Source: an uncultured Lachnospiraceae bacterium (lineage in GTDB: Bacteria; Bacillota; Clostridia; Lachnospirales; Lachnospiraceae). Taken from it: a DNA stretch of 12,124 bases. Under the pieces are notes generated by a model. It was not told the DNA's origin. It saw only the letters and a list, made by a program, of their open reading frames with translations, and ran no database searches. The stretch lies in contig CACXEL010000286.1 of NCBI GenBank assembly GCA_902766655.1, positions 1-12,124 of the forward strand, read 5' to 3'. A program made the translations under genes and the position numbers. Below, piece after piece: positions 1 to 7,342 of the stretch. Position 1 is the first letter of the stretch. Every line of letters starts with the position of its first letter.

Positions 1-50
1 ATTTTGGTGAAAAAGAACCGTCCCTTAGTACCAAAAAACCGTCCCTGATG
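1..50. repeat. Partial palindromic repeat (GGGACGGTTC family), cut by the window edge
   Basis: This is the right arm of the palindromic element that is complete at 4344-4422 and 8796-8872. Bases 3-24 match the inner arm of the 4344-4422 copy (TTTGGTGAAAAAGAACCGTC and following). The outer part is a 21-bp unit (15-35) followed directly by a shorter, diverged second unit (36-50), the same tandem layout as at 8776-8817. The left arm lies outside the window. The element sits 12 bp beyond the stop codon of the minus-strand dehydrogenase gene and could fold as a transcript-end hairpin. Confidence 0.8.
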
Positions 51-62
51 CTCAACAACGAT

Positions 63-1184
63 TTACTGTTCAGCGTCCACGTAATTCCACTCGGACGGAT
101 CCTTCCAGTCGCGTTTGCCCAGGTACTGTTCGAGCGGGAGCTTCGCGGCCTCGGCGGGGGTCATTTTCACCTCCATGATCCTGGAAAAGCCGCCCTTCTG
201 CGGGGTGCCGAACATATCCCGGCGGGTCATCTGGTTGAGCATGGGCTCGCCTGCCTCGAAGCGGCGGGCGTTCTCGCGGATGATCTCGATGCTGCGGGCC
301 GCGCGGTTGGGAACCTGCGGTGTGGTGTGCGGGGTGATGTATACGGTGGGCAGCCCCCAGAGCGGATGGTCATGCGGCAGCGGGTCCTCCTCCAGGACGT
401 CCAGACCGGCGCCGCCGATGACGCCGTTCACGATGGCCCAGGTCAGGTCCTCGGTGCTGACGATGCCGCCGCGGGACATGTTGACCAGGAAGGCATCGTC
501 CTTCATCATGAGGAAGGTATTCTTATTCATGAGGTGATAGGTGTCGTTGGTCAGGGGCAGGGTGAGGATAATAAAATCACAGCTTTTCAGGATGGAATCC
601 ATGGAATCGCCGTTTTTGGCGATTTTTTTCTCCTTCAGGTAGTCGTAGCCTTCGATCGGGCTCCGGTTGTAGGCGGAGACCTCCATGCCCAGGGCATGAA
701 GCCGGTCGGCCAGCATTTTGCCGGTGTTGCCGAAGCCTATGATGCCGGCTTTTCTGCCGTAGAGGCCGTACCAGTTGGCAGAGCCCTTGACACCCCAGTG
801 GCCTGCCTCCTGGGCCGCCAGCAGCTCCTTGGTGTGGTAGCAGTACTGGAGCATGAAATAGATACAGTGCTCGGCCAGAACAGGCGCGCTCCTCCCGGCG
901 GCGCCGGTGACGATCACGTTCTTCGCGAAGACCTCCTCGCGGGCGGAGCCGTTGAGGCCGGCGTGGTCGCAGGCGATCCATTTGAGGGAGTTGGCGCCCA
1001 ACAGGCATTTGTCCACGTCGCCCAGCACGATGGCGACGTCGGCGTCTTTGGCCTCCTCGGCCAGACGGTCCTTGTCGTAGAAATCGACATATACAAATTC
1101 CGCTTCGGGAAACACATTTCTCAGGGCGTGATAATTGTCCTTGGTATACCAGACGGTGGAAATGACTTTTTTGATCTTATTCAT
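63..1184 (-). CDS. D-isomer-specific 2-hydroxyacid dehydrogenase family protein
   Basis: A 373-residue NAD(P)-dependent oxidoreductase, expected to interconvert a 2-hydroxyacid and a 2-ketoacid in the cytoplasm. The nucleotide-binding motif GFGNTG is at residues 150-155. The family's active-site Arg is R238 (NMSRGG) and the His is H286 (ITPHTT). The position that is normally catalytic Glu (DVFExEP) reads DVLEEDPLP, so Asp267 occupies it. About 50 residues follow the usual end of the fold (from ~322: RRDMFGTPQKGG onward), a tail I do not recognise. The frame is open for 27 more codons upstream, but the start at 1184 is chosen because GGAGGAT at 1189-1195 is well spaced before it and the upstream residues are not family-like. 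It is divergent from the glycosyl hydrolase operon. The family is secure; the substrate is unknown. Confidence 0.9.
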   Translation of the reverse strand: MNKIKKVISTVWYTKDNYHALRNVFPEAEFVYVDFYDKDRLAEEAKDADVAIVLGDVDKCLLGANSLKWIACDHAGLNGSAREEVFAKNVIVTGAAGRSAPVLAEHCIYFMLQYCYHTKELLAAQEAGHWGVKGSANWYGLYGRKAGIIGFGNTGKMLADRLHALGMEVSAYNRSPIEGYDYLKEKKIAKNGDSMDSILKSCDFIILTLPLTNDTYHLMNKNTFLMMKDDAFLVNMSRGGIVSTEDLTWAIVNGVIGGAGLDVLEEDPLPHDHPLWGLPTVYITPHTTPQVPNRAARSIEIIRENARRFEAGEPMLNQMTRRDMFGTPQKGGFSRIMEVKMTPAEAAKLPLEQYLGKRDWKDPSEWNYVDAEQ

Positions 1185-1316
1185 AGTATCCTCCTGTATG
1201 GATATCGAGCAGCACCTGACTGTTCTACCCATATGATAGCCGTGGGAGGACACATTGTATGTCAATATATTTGTCTATCTGTCATGATTTTAGCGAGACC
1301 ATGGAATGTTAACGAT

Positions 1317-1322
1317 TATAAT
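1317..1322 (+). promoter_or_regulatory. Candidate -10 element of the hydrolase operon
   Basis: A perfect consensus TATAAT lies in the AT-rich part of the divergent intergenic region. No good TTGACA-like -35 is found 16-18 bp upstream, so if it is used the promoter probably needs an activator. It would give a leader of about 240 nt before the 1569 start. Confidence 0.35.
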
Positions 1323-1472
1323 GACAGATAAGCAAAAACAGAAATATATGGAAATGAAGACCGCCTGTATACTACTCTTAAGAGCATGGAGCCTTTCGGG
1401 CATCGCCGGCCCTGCAGGATAAAAAGTGCAGGAGGAAGGCGTGGTATGGGCCGCGTTAAGCCTGTCAATGCC

Positions 1473-1516
1473 GTGATGCGCGCAGAGAAAACATCGCAGA
1501 CCATGAGACGCATCAC
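1473..1516 (+). promoter_or_regulatory. Inverted repeat in the hydrolase leader
   Basis: GTGATGCG (1473-1480) and CGCATCAC (1509-1516) are perfect 8-bp inverted copies separated by 28 bp. They could be the two half-sites of an operator or the closing stem of a leader RNA structure, 53 bp upstream of the start codon. No T-run follows, so it is not an intrinsic terminator. Confidence 0.4.
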
Positions 1517-1568
1517 TCTGCTCCCTGCTGTGAGTTCTGTCAGAGGAAGACATGGAAAGGAGACTGGT

Positions 1569-3581
1569 ATGTCAGGAAACTGGTGGGAGAATACTCCCTG
1601 GAGAATGGTACAGACGAACCTTCGGGAAATCGACATGGAAAATATCAACGCGGAAGCCTTCGCCGATGAGCTGGCAGATTTCAACGCCACCGTCGTCAAT
1701 CTGAACGCGGCCGGCATCCTGGCCAGCTACGACACGAAGCTGGATTTCCAGAACAGGAGTGCATTTCTCCACGGAGACTCCCTGAAGGAGATCGTGGACG
1801 CCTGCCACCGGCGCGGTATCCGGGTCATCGCCCGCTGTGATTTCTCCAAGATCGGATACAACATCTACGAGCAGCACCCGGACTGGGTCTACAGGGACGC
1901 GGACGGAAGGATCATGAACTATAACGGCTTCGTCCAGACCTGCGTCAACGGGGCCTACCAGCAGCAGTACATGTTCGAAATCCTGAGGGAGCTCTTCACG
2001 ACCCACGATTTTGACGGCCTCTACTGCAATATGGCCGGCACCTTCGTGACGGATTACGATTACAATGTCTACGGCCCCTGCCACTGCGACAACTGCACGA
2101 GGCTCTTCGCGGAGCAGGTCGGCGGCGAGTTTCCCAGGGCAAATGATCCCCGCGACCCGGCCTTCCGCAGATATATGGGCTGGATCGGCAAGTGCGCCGC
2201 CATGCAGAAGCGGAAAATGTACGCCGAGGTGAAGAAAATCAACCCCGCCATCGCCGTCAACGGCTTCGACTACTCCCGCACGGAGGCCAACCAGGACATC
2301 GGCCGGCCCACCTGGATCTACCAGACCTCCGCCAACGCCAGGCGTGTGCGCGGGGCAGGCACTAAGCCTTACGTTTCCGACACGGCTTCCGTCGACTTCC
2401 TGGGCTTCCGCTACCGCCACAGCTCCGTCTCCTCCGGCATCATGGAGGTCCGCCAGTGGCAGAGCCTGGCCTACACCCAGTCCCTCAGCCTCTACATCAT
2501 GGGTACCCTCGGCGGCCACAAGGACAGGACCGCCCTGAGGGCCAGCCGGAAGGCCTTTGACTTCATGGCCGCTCATGAGGAGCTCTACCGAGGCGCCGTC
2601 TCCGGCGCCAGGGTCCTCCTCATCGACAAGCCTCTCATGGGCCGCGAGGACAAGGAGGTCTCCGGCCTCATCCGTGCCCTGACTGAAGTCCACATCCCCT
2701 TCGATGAGGGCGCCATGGCCGACCTCACGCCCGAAATCCTGAGCAGGTATGAAGCGGTCGTCCTGCCGGACGTCCTCTCCCTGTCCGACGCCCAGGCGAG
2801 TGTCCTGGACGAGTACGTCCGCGGGGGCGGCAAGCTGATCGCAAGCGGCAAGACCGCCTGCTTCAATGAGCGCCGGATGCCGCGCGGGGAGGTGGCCGTC
2901 AAGGCCTTCGGCCTGGGCAAGGTGGCTGAGGTCCGCACCGGTCTCAAGTCCTCCGTCTTCGAGGTCACCGGGAAAGATGAGAATGTCTTCATTTCCTCGG
3001 CGGAAGCCGGTCTCGGCTATGTCGTCCCCGGCAGCGAGATCCTGGTGGCGGAGCCCGCCGAAGGCACAGAAAAGTATCTGAAGCTGGTCCCGGAGCAGAA
3101 GGTGGGGCCGCCCGAGGTCTGCTACGCGACGGGAGAGACCGATATCCCCGGTGTTTTCCGCAGCCATTACGGCAAGGGAACAGCTGTCTTCGTTCCCTTC
3201 CTGGCCGGCACCTTCTACCAGGAGCAGGGGTACGAGAATACTTTCCTTTTCCTGAAGGACGTCTTCACACGCCTGGCCGGGATCACGCCCATCGCCGTTG
3301 ACCTGACACCCATGTGCGAGATCACGGTGACCCGCCAACCCGGCAGGACCCTGATCCACCTGATCAACACCACCGGCTGCTTCGGCAACAGCTTCTTCGA
3401 GCCCGTTCCGCTCCGCCACATCAAGCTCCATCTGGACCTGCCGGCGGTCTGCCGGATCACCGCCCACAACGGTGGGAACGTCGAGCTGGCCTGCGACGGC
3501 TGCAAGGTCGTCCTGGCTCTGGACAAGCTGAACACCTATGAAGTCATCACCGTGGAAGATGCTTTTTCTCCGGAGAAATGA
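1569..3581 (+). CDS. GHL6-like glycosyl hydrolase with C-terminal GATase-like domain
   Basis: A 670-residue protein. Residues ~15-335 resemble the hypothetical glycosyl hydrolase 6 (GHL6) TIM barrel, with strands such as FNATVVNLNAAGI (38-50), GIRVIARCDFS (83-93) and DFDGLYCNMAG (148-157). A CxCxxC cluster at C171, C173 and C176 resembles the zinc site of GH42 beta-galactosidases. Residues ~345-430 form a beta-galactosidase trimerisation/GATase-like domain (ARVLLIDKP, YEAVVLPDV, GGGKLIASG). The C-terminal ~100 residues look like a beta-sandwich. There is no signal peptide or membrane segment, so it should act in the cytoplasm on an imported substrate. The start is fixed by AAAGGAG at 1556-1562. 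It is followed after 8 bp by the MBL-fold hydrolase gene, evidently one operon. The family assignment is from sequence resemblance; the activity is unproven, and enzymatic function is inferred from the fold and neighbours. Confidence 0.82.
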   Translation: MSGNWWENTPWRMVQTNLREIDMENINAEAFADELADFNATVVNLNAAGILASYDTKLDFQNRSAFLHGDSLKEIVDACHRRGIRVIARCDFSKIGYNIYEQHPDWVYRDADGRIMNYNGFVQTCVNGAYQQQYMFEILRELFTTHDFDGLYCNMAGTFVTDYDYNVYGPCHCDNCTRLFAEQVGGEFPRANDPRDPAFRRYMGWIGKCAAMQKRKMYAEVKKINPAIAVNGFDYSRTEANQDIGRPTWIYQTSANARRVRGAGTKPYVSDTASVDFLGFRYRHSSVSSGIMEVRQWQSLAYTQSLSLYIMGTLGGHKDRTALRASRKAFDFMAAHEELYRGAVSGARVLLIDKPLMGREDKEVSGLIRALTEVHIPFDEGAMADLTPEILSRYEAVVLPDVLSLSDAQASVLDEYVRGGGKLIASGKTACFNERRMPRGEVAVKAFGLGKVAEVRTGLKSSVFEVTGKDENVFISSAEAGLGYVVPGSEILVAEPAEGTEKYLKLVPEQKVGPPEVCYATGETDIPGVFRSHYGKGTAVFVPFLAGTFYQEQGYENTFLFLKDVFTRLAGITPIAVDLTPMCEITVTRQPGRTLIHLINTTGCFGNSFFEPVPLRHIKLHLDLPAVCRITAHNGGNVELACDGCKVVLALDKLNTYEVITVEDAFSPEK

Positions 3582-3589
3582 GGACCGCC

Positions 3590-4282
3590 ATGAAGATCAC
3601 AGGATTACTCAGCGGCCAGCCCTTCATGACTCAGTACGGCATCGTCGGCTACAGCACCGTGGTCCTCATCGAGGATGAGGACCGCCGCATCCTCTTCGAC
3701 TGCGGCAACAGGGCCTGCTCCGTCCAGCTGAAGTCCGCCCTGCGCGCGGCCGGGATCTCCCCGGCCGACGTGACGGACGTAGTCGTAAGCCACCTGCATT
3801 TTGACCACGTCGGCAACCTGCCCCTCTTTGAGAACGCGAGGATCCTCGTGAGCTGGACAGAGTGGGAGACCGCCGCCGGCGCACCGGACGAATACCACTG
3901 CCTGGCCACCTGCGAATACATCCGCGGCAGCGGCCGCCTGGCCTTCGCGGAGGAGGGCGATATGCTGACTCCCCATGTCCGCGTGCTGGCCCTCCCCGGC
4001 CACACCGAAGGCCTGATCGGCCTCCTCTGCGCGGGAGAGGATGGGGATACCATCCTCTGCTCCGACGCCATCAAGAACCGCCACGAGCTCTGGGAAGGCC
4101 TCGAGCCCATGACCGTCGACCCCGAAAAGAGCCGGCAGACCATGGACCGGATCCGCAGCCTGGCCCGCTTTATCTACCCGGGCCACGACTGCCGCCTGGA
4201 CATCCTCCACCCCGAGGCGACGCCTTCGGTCTTCATCAGGATCCGCTACGCCGACGGCTTCACCAGGGACATCACCCGCTGA
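3590..4282 (+). CDS. MBL-fold metallo-hydrolase
   Basis: A 230-residue metallo-beta-lactamase-fold hydrolase with a complete dinuclear metal site: SHLHFDHVGN gives H68, H70, D72 and H73, PGHTEG gives H138, CSDA gives D159, and YPGHDC gives H199. The layout and length resemble AHL-lactonase-like and other small MBL hydrolases, so a lactone, ester or similar substrate is possible. In this setting a sugar lactone would make sense, but that is inference. An ATG at 3578 overlaps the preceding stop codon, but GAGGA at 3580-3584 sits 5 bp before the ATG at 3590 and favours that start. It is the second gene of the hydrolase operon. No signal peptide is seen, so it is cytoplasmic. A degraded repeat begins 8 bp after the stop. 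Confidence 0.88.
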   Translation: MKITGLLSGQPFMTQYGIVGYSTVVLIEDEDRRILFDCGNRACSVQLKSALRAAGISPADVTDVVVSHLHFDHVGNLPLFENARILVSWTEWETAAGAPDEYHCLATCEYIRGSGRLAFAEEGDMLTPHVRVLALPGHTEGLIGLLCAGEDGDTILCSDAIKNRHELWEGLEPMTVDPEKSRQTMDRIRSLARFIYPGHDCRLDILHPEATPSVFIRIRYADGFTRDITR

Positions 4283-4290
4283 AAATGAGG

Positions 4291-4344
4291 AGGGACGGTT
4301 CTTTTTCACCAGAAATCTTCGATTTTTGAGAAAAAAGGAACGGG
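4291..4344. repeat. Degraded copy of the palindromic repeat
   Basis: The left half carries the intact core GGGACGGTTCTTTTTCACC followed by AGAAATC TTC GATTTTT. The right half has decayed (GAGAAAAAAGGAACGGG in place of the expected GGTGAAAAAGAACCGTCCC), so the hairpin is imperfect. It is directly followed by the near-perfect copy at 4344-4422, giving two elements in tandem between the convergent hydrolase operon and reductase gene. Confidence 0.8.
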
Positions 4345-4422
4345 AATGAGACAAAGGGACGGTTCTTTTTCACCAAAAATCTTCGATTTTTGGTGAAAAA
4401 GAACCGTCCGTTTGTCTCATTC
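4344..4422. repeat. Complete palindromic repeat, probable bidirectional terminator
   Basis: This 79-bp element has 38-nt arms around a 3-base loop (TTC, 4382-4384), with a single mismatch (4356 against 4410). The inner arm is GGGACGGTTCTTTTTCACC plus AAAAATC. The outer arm is GAATGAGACAAA, unlike the outer arm of the 8796-8872 copy. It lies between convergent genes and ends one base before the stop codon of the reductase gene (4423-4425). Its stem would form in transcripts from either side. A role in transcription termination or mRNA 3'-end protection is inferred. Confidence 0.85.
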
Positions 4423-5304
4423 TCATTCTCTCCCCAGCTCAATGCCGGTCAGGAACTCGTAGTACTGGGCGATGGCGCTGTGGTCCTTCTGGCCCCCGTC
4501 GTGGTTGTGCATCCACTGGAATACCTCCTGGACCTGGGCGGTCATGGGGACCGGGGAGCCCACGCTGTGGGCGCAGTCCAAGGCGTTGTTCAGGTCCTTG
4601 ATGTGGAGGTCGATCTTGAAGCCGGGCTTGTCGTTGCCGGAGAGGATCATGGGCGCCTTGGCATCCATGACCGTGGAGCCGGCCAGGCCGCCGCGGATGG
4701 CCGCGAAGACCAGCTGCGGGTCGACGCCCGCCTTCTGGGCCAGGGTCAGGGCCTCGGAGAGGGCCTGGATGTTGCAGGCGACGATGATCTGGTTGGCCAG
4801 CTTGGTGGTGTTGCCGGCACCGACCTCACCGCAGCGGACGACAGAGCTGCCCATGGCCTTTAAGATAGGTTCACATTTGTCAAAAATCTCCTGTTTGCCG
4901 CCGACCATGAAGGAGAGGGTGCCGTCGATGGCCTTGGGATCGCCGCCGGAGACCGGGGCATCCAGCATCTCGATCTTCTTTTCGGCCAGGGCCGCAGCGA
5001 TCTCCTTGGAGGCCACCGGGTTGATGGAGCTCATATCGACGTAAATGCTGCCTTCCTTCATGTATTTGGCCACGCCCGTCTCACCAAGCATGACCTCCTT
5101 GACCTGGGGGCTGTTGGGGAGCATGGTCAGCACGAGGTCGCAGCTCCCGCCGATCTCCGGGATATCCGCGGAGGTGGCGCCGGCTTCGACCAGCTCGTTT
5201 GCTGCGCGGTTGTTCCTGTATACCAGGAGCTCGTAGCCCGCCTTCAGAAGGTTCTTTGCCATCGGCTTGCCCATGATGCCGAGTCCGATAAATCCGATTT
5301 TCAT
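4423..5304 (-). CDS. garR: 2-hydroxy-3-oxopropionate (tartronate semialdehyde) reductase
   Basis: A 293-residue member of the beta-hydroxyacid dehydrogenase family, closely resembling E. coli GarR/GlxR along its whole length. The N-terminal Rossmann motif is GFIGLGIMGKPM (4-15). The substrate-binding signature is DAPVSGGDPKAIDGTL (115-130), with catalytic K168 in GNTTKLANQ (164-172). The strings RGGLAGSTVMDAKAPM and GFKIDLHIKDLNNALD are typical of GarR. The expected reaction is reduction of tartronate semialdehyde to D-glycerate, as in glyoxylate, glucarate or galactarate catabolism. No other gene of those pathways is visible here, so the true substrate could be a related 3-hydroxyacid. The start is supported by GGAGGAAA at 5311-5318. 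It lies downstream of the symporter on the same strand but is separated by 175 bp and a GC-rich hairpin, so it may have its own promoter. Confidence 0.88.
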   Translation of the reverse strand: MKIGFIGLGIMGKPMAKNLLKAGYELLVYRNNRAANELVEAGATSADIPEIGGSCDLVLTMLPNSPQVKEVMLGETGVAKYMKEGSIYVDMSSINPVASKEIAAALAEKKIEMLDAPVSGGDPKAIDGTLSFMVGGKQEIFDKCEPILKAMGSSVVRCGEVGAGNTTKLANQIIVACNIQALSEALTLAQKAGVDPQLVFAAIRGGLAGSTVMDAKAPMILSGNDKPGFKIDLHIKDLNNALDCAHSVGSPVPMTAQVQEVFQWMHNHDGGQKDHSAIAQYYEFLTGIELGRE

Positions 5305-5333
5305 TATTCATTTCCTCCATTTTTACTTGCACT

Positions 5334-5360
5334 TTTGGCTGTGCAGACGTATTTGGCTGT
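5334..5360 (-). promoter_or_regulatory. Direct repeats upstream of the reductase gene
   Basis: TTTGGCTGT occurs exactly twice (5334-5342 and 5352-5360) with an 18-bp period, 30-56 bp upstream of the start codon. An overlapping TGCAC/GTGCA inverted pair is at 5328-5332 and 5341-5345. AraC-type regulators often bind two direct half-sites at about this spacing, so this is a candidate operator. No convincing -35/-10 pair was found for the gene. Confidence 0.35.
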
Positions 5361-5430
5361 TTTGCACTGCCGGCCAGGGATGCGATGCTTCCGGAACTGC
5401 CGGTCGTGAAACATTGCGTTTTCAGTAAGA

Positions 5431-5459
5431 CCCGGGAGCCGGTCTCCCCAGCTCCCGGG
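5431..5459 (-). terminator. GC-rich hairpin after the symporter gene
   Basis: CCCGGGAGC (5431-5439) and GCTCCCGGG (5451-5459) form a perfect 9-bp stem with an 11-base loop, starting 21 bp past the symporter stop codon. On the minus strand the stem is followed by TCTTACTG, only a weak T-tract, so termination may be partial and allow read-through into the reductase gene. Confidence 0.5.
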
Positions 5460-5479
5460 CGGGTTTTCATTTTATGGAA

Positions 5480-7237
5480 TTACTTCTTTTTCTTCGCAGC
5501 CTTTCTGGCGTCCTTGGCAGCCTTCTTGTCAAGATACTTCTTGTTCTCGGCGTCGAAGTCGAGACCCTTCCTGGCGCATTTCTCTCTGAGCTCGCGGATG
5601 CGGACCTCCTCGGCCTCAGCCTGCTGCTTGACGATCTCGGCGCGCTGCTGCTCCTCCGGGGAAATGTACTCAATACCCAGCGCCGCGCACTCAGTCTTCT
5701 TCCGGTCAACCAGTGCCTTGGAGACCGTGGGCATCTGCTTGTCGATGTCGAAGAAGAAGAGGAAGAGGATGACGAACATGAGGGCCGTGAGGCCGATGGC
5801 TCCCTGATAGGAGAAGTTGATCCAGTTGATGGCGGCCTTTGTCTGGTCAGCAAAGAGGGCGACGCCTTCCTCGTTCACACCGATCTGCTCCGGTGTGCTG
5901 TAGCCTGTGAGCATGAGGCCCAGGTTGTAGAGGCCCAGGCCCAGGCCGTTGGCCAGCGAGTGCATAAAGCCGACCAGGGCGGCGGTGATACCTTCGACGC
6001 GGACGTTCTGAGAGTACTCGACGTGGTCGATGGCGTCACCGGTGAAGCTCATCATGGTGTAGACGAAGGCCATGGAGCCGACACCGGAGAGGGCGGTGCC
6101 CAGGTAGACGGGGAGGGTGTGGCCGGCCATGAAGAAGGCGACGGTTGCACCGATGGTGGCCACGATTCCGCCGACGATGATGCAGGCAGTGCGGCCGAAC
6201 TTTTTGATCAGCGGCACGATGACGAGGAGCGTGGGACCGACCGGGGCCATGGCGATCATGGTGAAGCGGCGCTGGATGGCGGCATATTCACCGTAGGCGT
6301 TGCCCTTGACGACCCAGCCCGCGTAGTAGACCTGGCTGACGCCCTTCAGGGCGTTCAGGACCTGGTAGATTAGGATCATGACGATGAAGATGACCCAGTA
6401 CTTGTCCTTGAGGCAGGCTTTGATCTGCTCGCCGAAGCTGGCTTCCTGAACTGCCTTCTTGTTGCCGTCCGCATCCTCAGCCTGGCTGTTGCGGCGCTCC
6501 TCCGTGATGCGCTCACGGGTGAAGAAGTACTGGACGAAGGTCAGCGGAACAGCGATGACGCACATGAAGGCGAGGGTGACCAGGTAGGCCTCCTTCATGT
6601 CGCCGCCGGTCATGCCACGGGCGATGGCGCCAAGGAGAGTCGGGAAGATGATGGAAATGATACCCGTGCCGATGTTCTTGGTGATCTGGCCCATGATGGA
6701 GTTGCCGGAGCGCTGCTTGTCGTTTCTGGTGGAGAGCGCCGCGGAGAGCTCATAGGCCATGTACCACATGGTGTAGCCGACGGAGTAGAAGAGGTTGTAG
6801 GAAATGACGACCCACACCGCCTGGGCCTTGGGCCCCATATCCGGGATGGCGAACATCATGATGATGGAGAGGACGACGATCGGCAGGGAGAGGATGAACC
6901 AGGGGCGGAGCTTGCCCTGGCGGCAGACGGTCTGGTCAATGAGCTTGGCCATGATCACGTTGGTGATGGCATCCAGGAGCTTGGAGAAGACCGGGAAGAC
7001 TACCATGAAGCCCGCAATCCACATGCCCCGGCTGACCGTGAAGCCCAGGGTATCGGTCAGGTACTGGTTGAAGTAGCTGTTGACGATGGACTGGAGAAGC
7101 ATGACGCCGAAGGGGCCGGCGACGTAGCCGAGGATGCGCTCAGACTTCTGGACGTTGGCGGACTTGATTTTCGTATCCCAGAAATGAGAATCAAAGCGGC
7201 CCTCCAGCAGACCTTTTTTGGTGCTCGTGGTGTTCAT
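5480..7237 (-). CDS. GPH-family (MelB-like) sugar:cation symporter
   Basis: A 585-residue polytopic membrane protein of the glycoside-pentoside-hexuronide:cation symporter family. The family signature in the first half is clear: DAITNVIMAKLIDQT...GKLRPWF (89-114), corresponding to the MelB DAxxDPxxGxxxDxT...GKxRPW motif, followed by WYMAYELSAALSTRNDKQR (158-176). About twelve hydrophobic segments are present, with a charged central loop (~250-285). The last ~89 residues (497-585) are hydrophilic, rich in E, K and A, probably helical, and end in a polylysine-like run; this tail is longer than in MelB (about 470 residues). The start is supported by TGAGGAGGGA at 7241-7250. It is divergent from the AraC regulator, which probably controls it. 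The substrate is probably a glycoside, sugar or sugar acid. Confidence 0.9.
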   Translation of the reverse strand: MNTTSTKKGLLEGRFDSHFWDTKIKSANVQKSERILGYVAGPFGVMLLQSIVNSYFNQYLTDTLGFTVSRGMWIAGFMVVFPVFSKLLDAITNVIMAKLIDQTVCRQGKLRPWFILSLPIVVLSIIMMFAIPDMGPKAQAVWVVISYNLFYSVGYTMWYMAYELSAALSTRNDKQRSGNSIMGQITKNIGTGIISIIFPTLLGAIARGMTGGDMKEAYLVTLAFMCVIAVPLTFVQYFFTRERITEERRNSQAEDADGNKKAVQEASFGEQIKACLKDKYWVIFIVMILIYQVLNALKGVSQVYYAGWVVKGNAYGEYAAIQRRFTMIAMAPVGPTLLVIVPLIKKFGRTACIIVGGIVATIGATVAFFMAGHTLPVYLGTALSGVGSMAFVYTMMSFTGDAIDHVEYSQNVRVEGITAALVGFMHSLANGLGLGLYNLGLMLTGYSTPEQIGVNEEGVALFADQTKAAINWINFSYQGAIGLTALMFVILFLFFFDIDKQMPTVSKALVDRKKTECAALGIEYISPEEQQRAEIVKQQAEAEEVRIRELREKCARKGLDFDAENKKYLDKKAAKDARKAAKKKK

Positions 7238-7314
7238 TTTTCCCTCCTCATAGTATTGTGTTGCTTGTTGTTGATGCTCTTTGAGGCTTGTCTGCCGTCA
7301 TTTTCTATGAGTAA

Positions 7315-7342
7315 AGGATACCATCGGGGCCGGCTTTCACAA
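7315..7342 (-). promoter_or_regulatory. Candidate promoter of the symporter gene
   Basis: On the minus strand TTGTGA (7337-7342) is followed after 16 bp by TATCCT (7315-7320), each matching 4 of 6 consensus bases. It lies about 78 bp upstream of the start codon and abuts the AAATCA/TGATTT dyad, which would sit just upstream of the -35. A weak promoter of this kind fits an activator-dependent gene. Confidence 0.3.

Larger units (their letters stand above)
1185..1568. other. Divergent intergenic region and long leader of the hydrolase operon
   Basis: This 384-bp region separates the minus-strand dehydrogenase from the plus-strand hydrolase operon and must hold both promoters. Visible elements are a perfect TATAAT at 1317-1322, a TATACT at 1368-1373, the perfect palindrome CTCTTAAGAG at 1375-1384, a short hairpin CCTGCA/TGCAGG (1411-1416 and 1427-1432), and the inverted repeat 1473-1516. 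The hydrolase frame stays open back to 1386, but the upstream residues do not resemble the protein family and a good ribosome binding site fixes the start at 1569, so I treat this stretch as noncoding. I could not match the leader to a known riboswitch class. Confidence 0.6.

Noticed and set aside
48..1331. A 427-codon plus-strand frame opposite the 2-hydroxyacid dehydrogenase
   Set aside because: Antisense shadow of a gene with intact NAD-binding and active-site motifs; it also reads through the intergenic region without a suitable start site.
1386..1568. N-terminal extension of the glycosyl hydrolase
   Set aside because: The 61 extra residues do not resemble the family and lack a good ribosome binding site, whereas 1569 has AAAGGAG at ideal spacing.
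1572..3467. A 631-codon open frame on the minus strand opposite the glycosyl hydrolase gene
   Set aside because: It lies wholly antisense to a gene with clear family motifs, has low-complexity V/G/D/H-rich composition typical of GC-rich shadows, and shows no recognisable domain.
4291..4422. CRISPR array
   Set aside because: Two adjacent palindromes without regularly spaced unique spacers; the copies differ in their outer arms and are dispersed elsewhere in the window.
5474..6373. A 299-codon plus-strand frame opposite the symporter gene
   Set aside because: Antisense to a well-supported GPH transporter; composition (H, D, G, V, E-rich) is the usual product of a GC-rich complementary strand.
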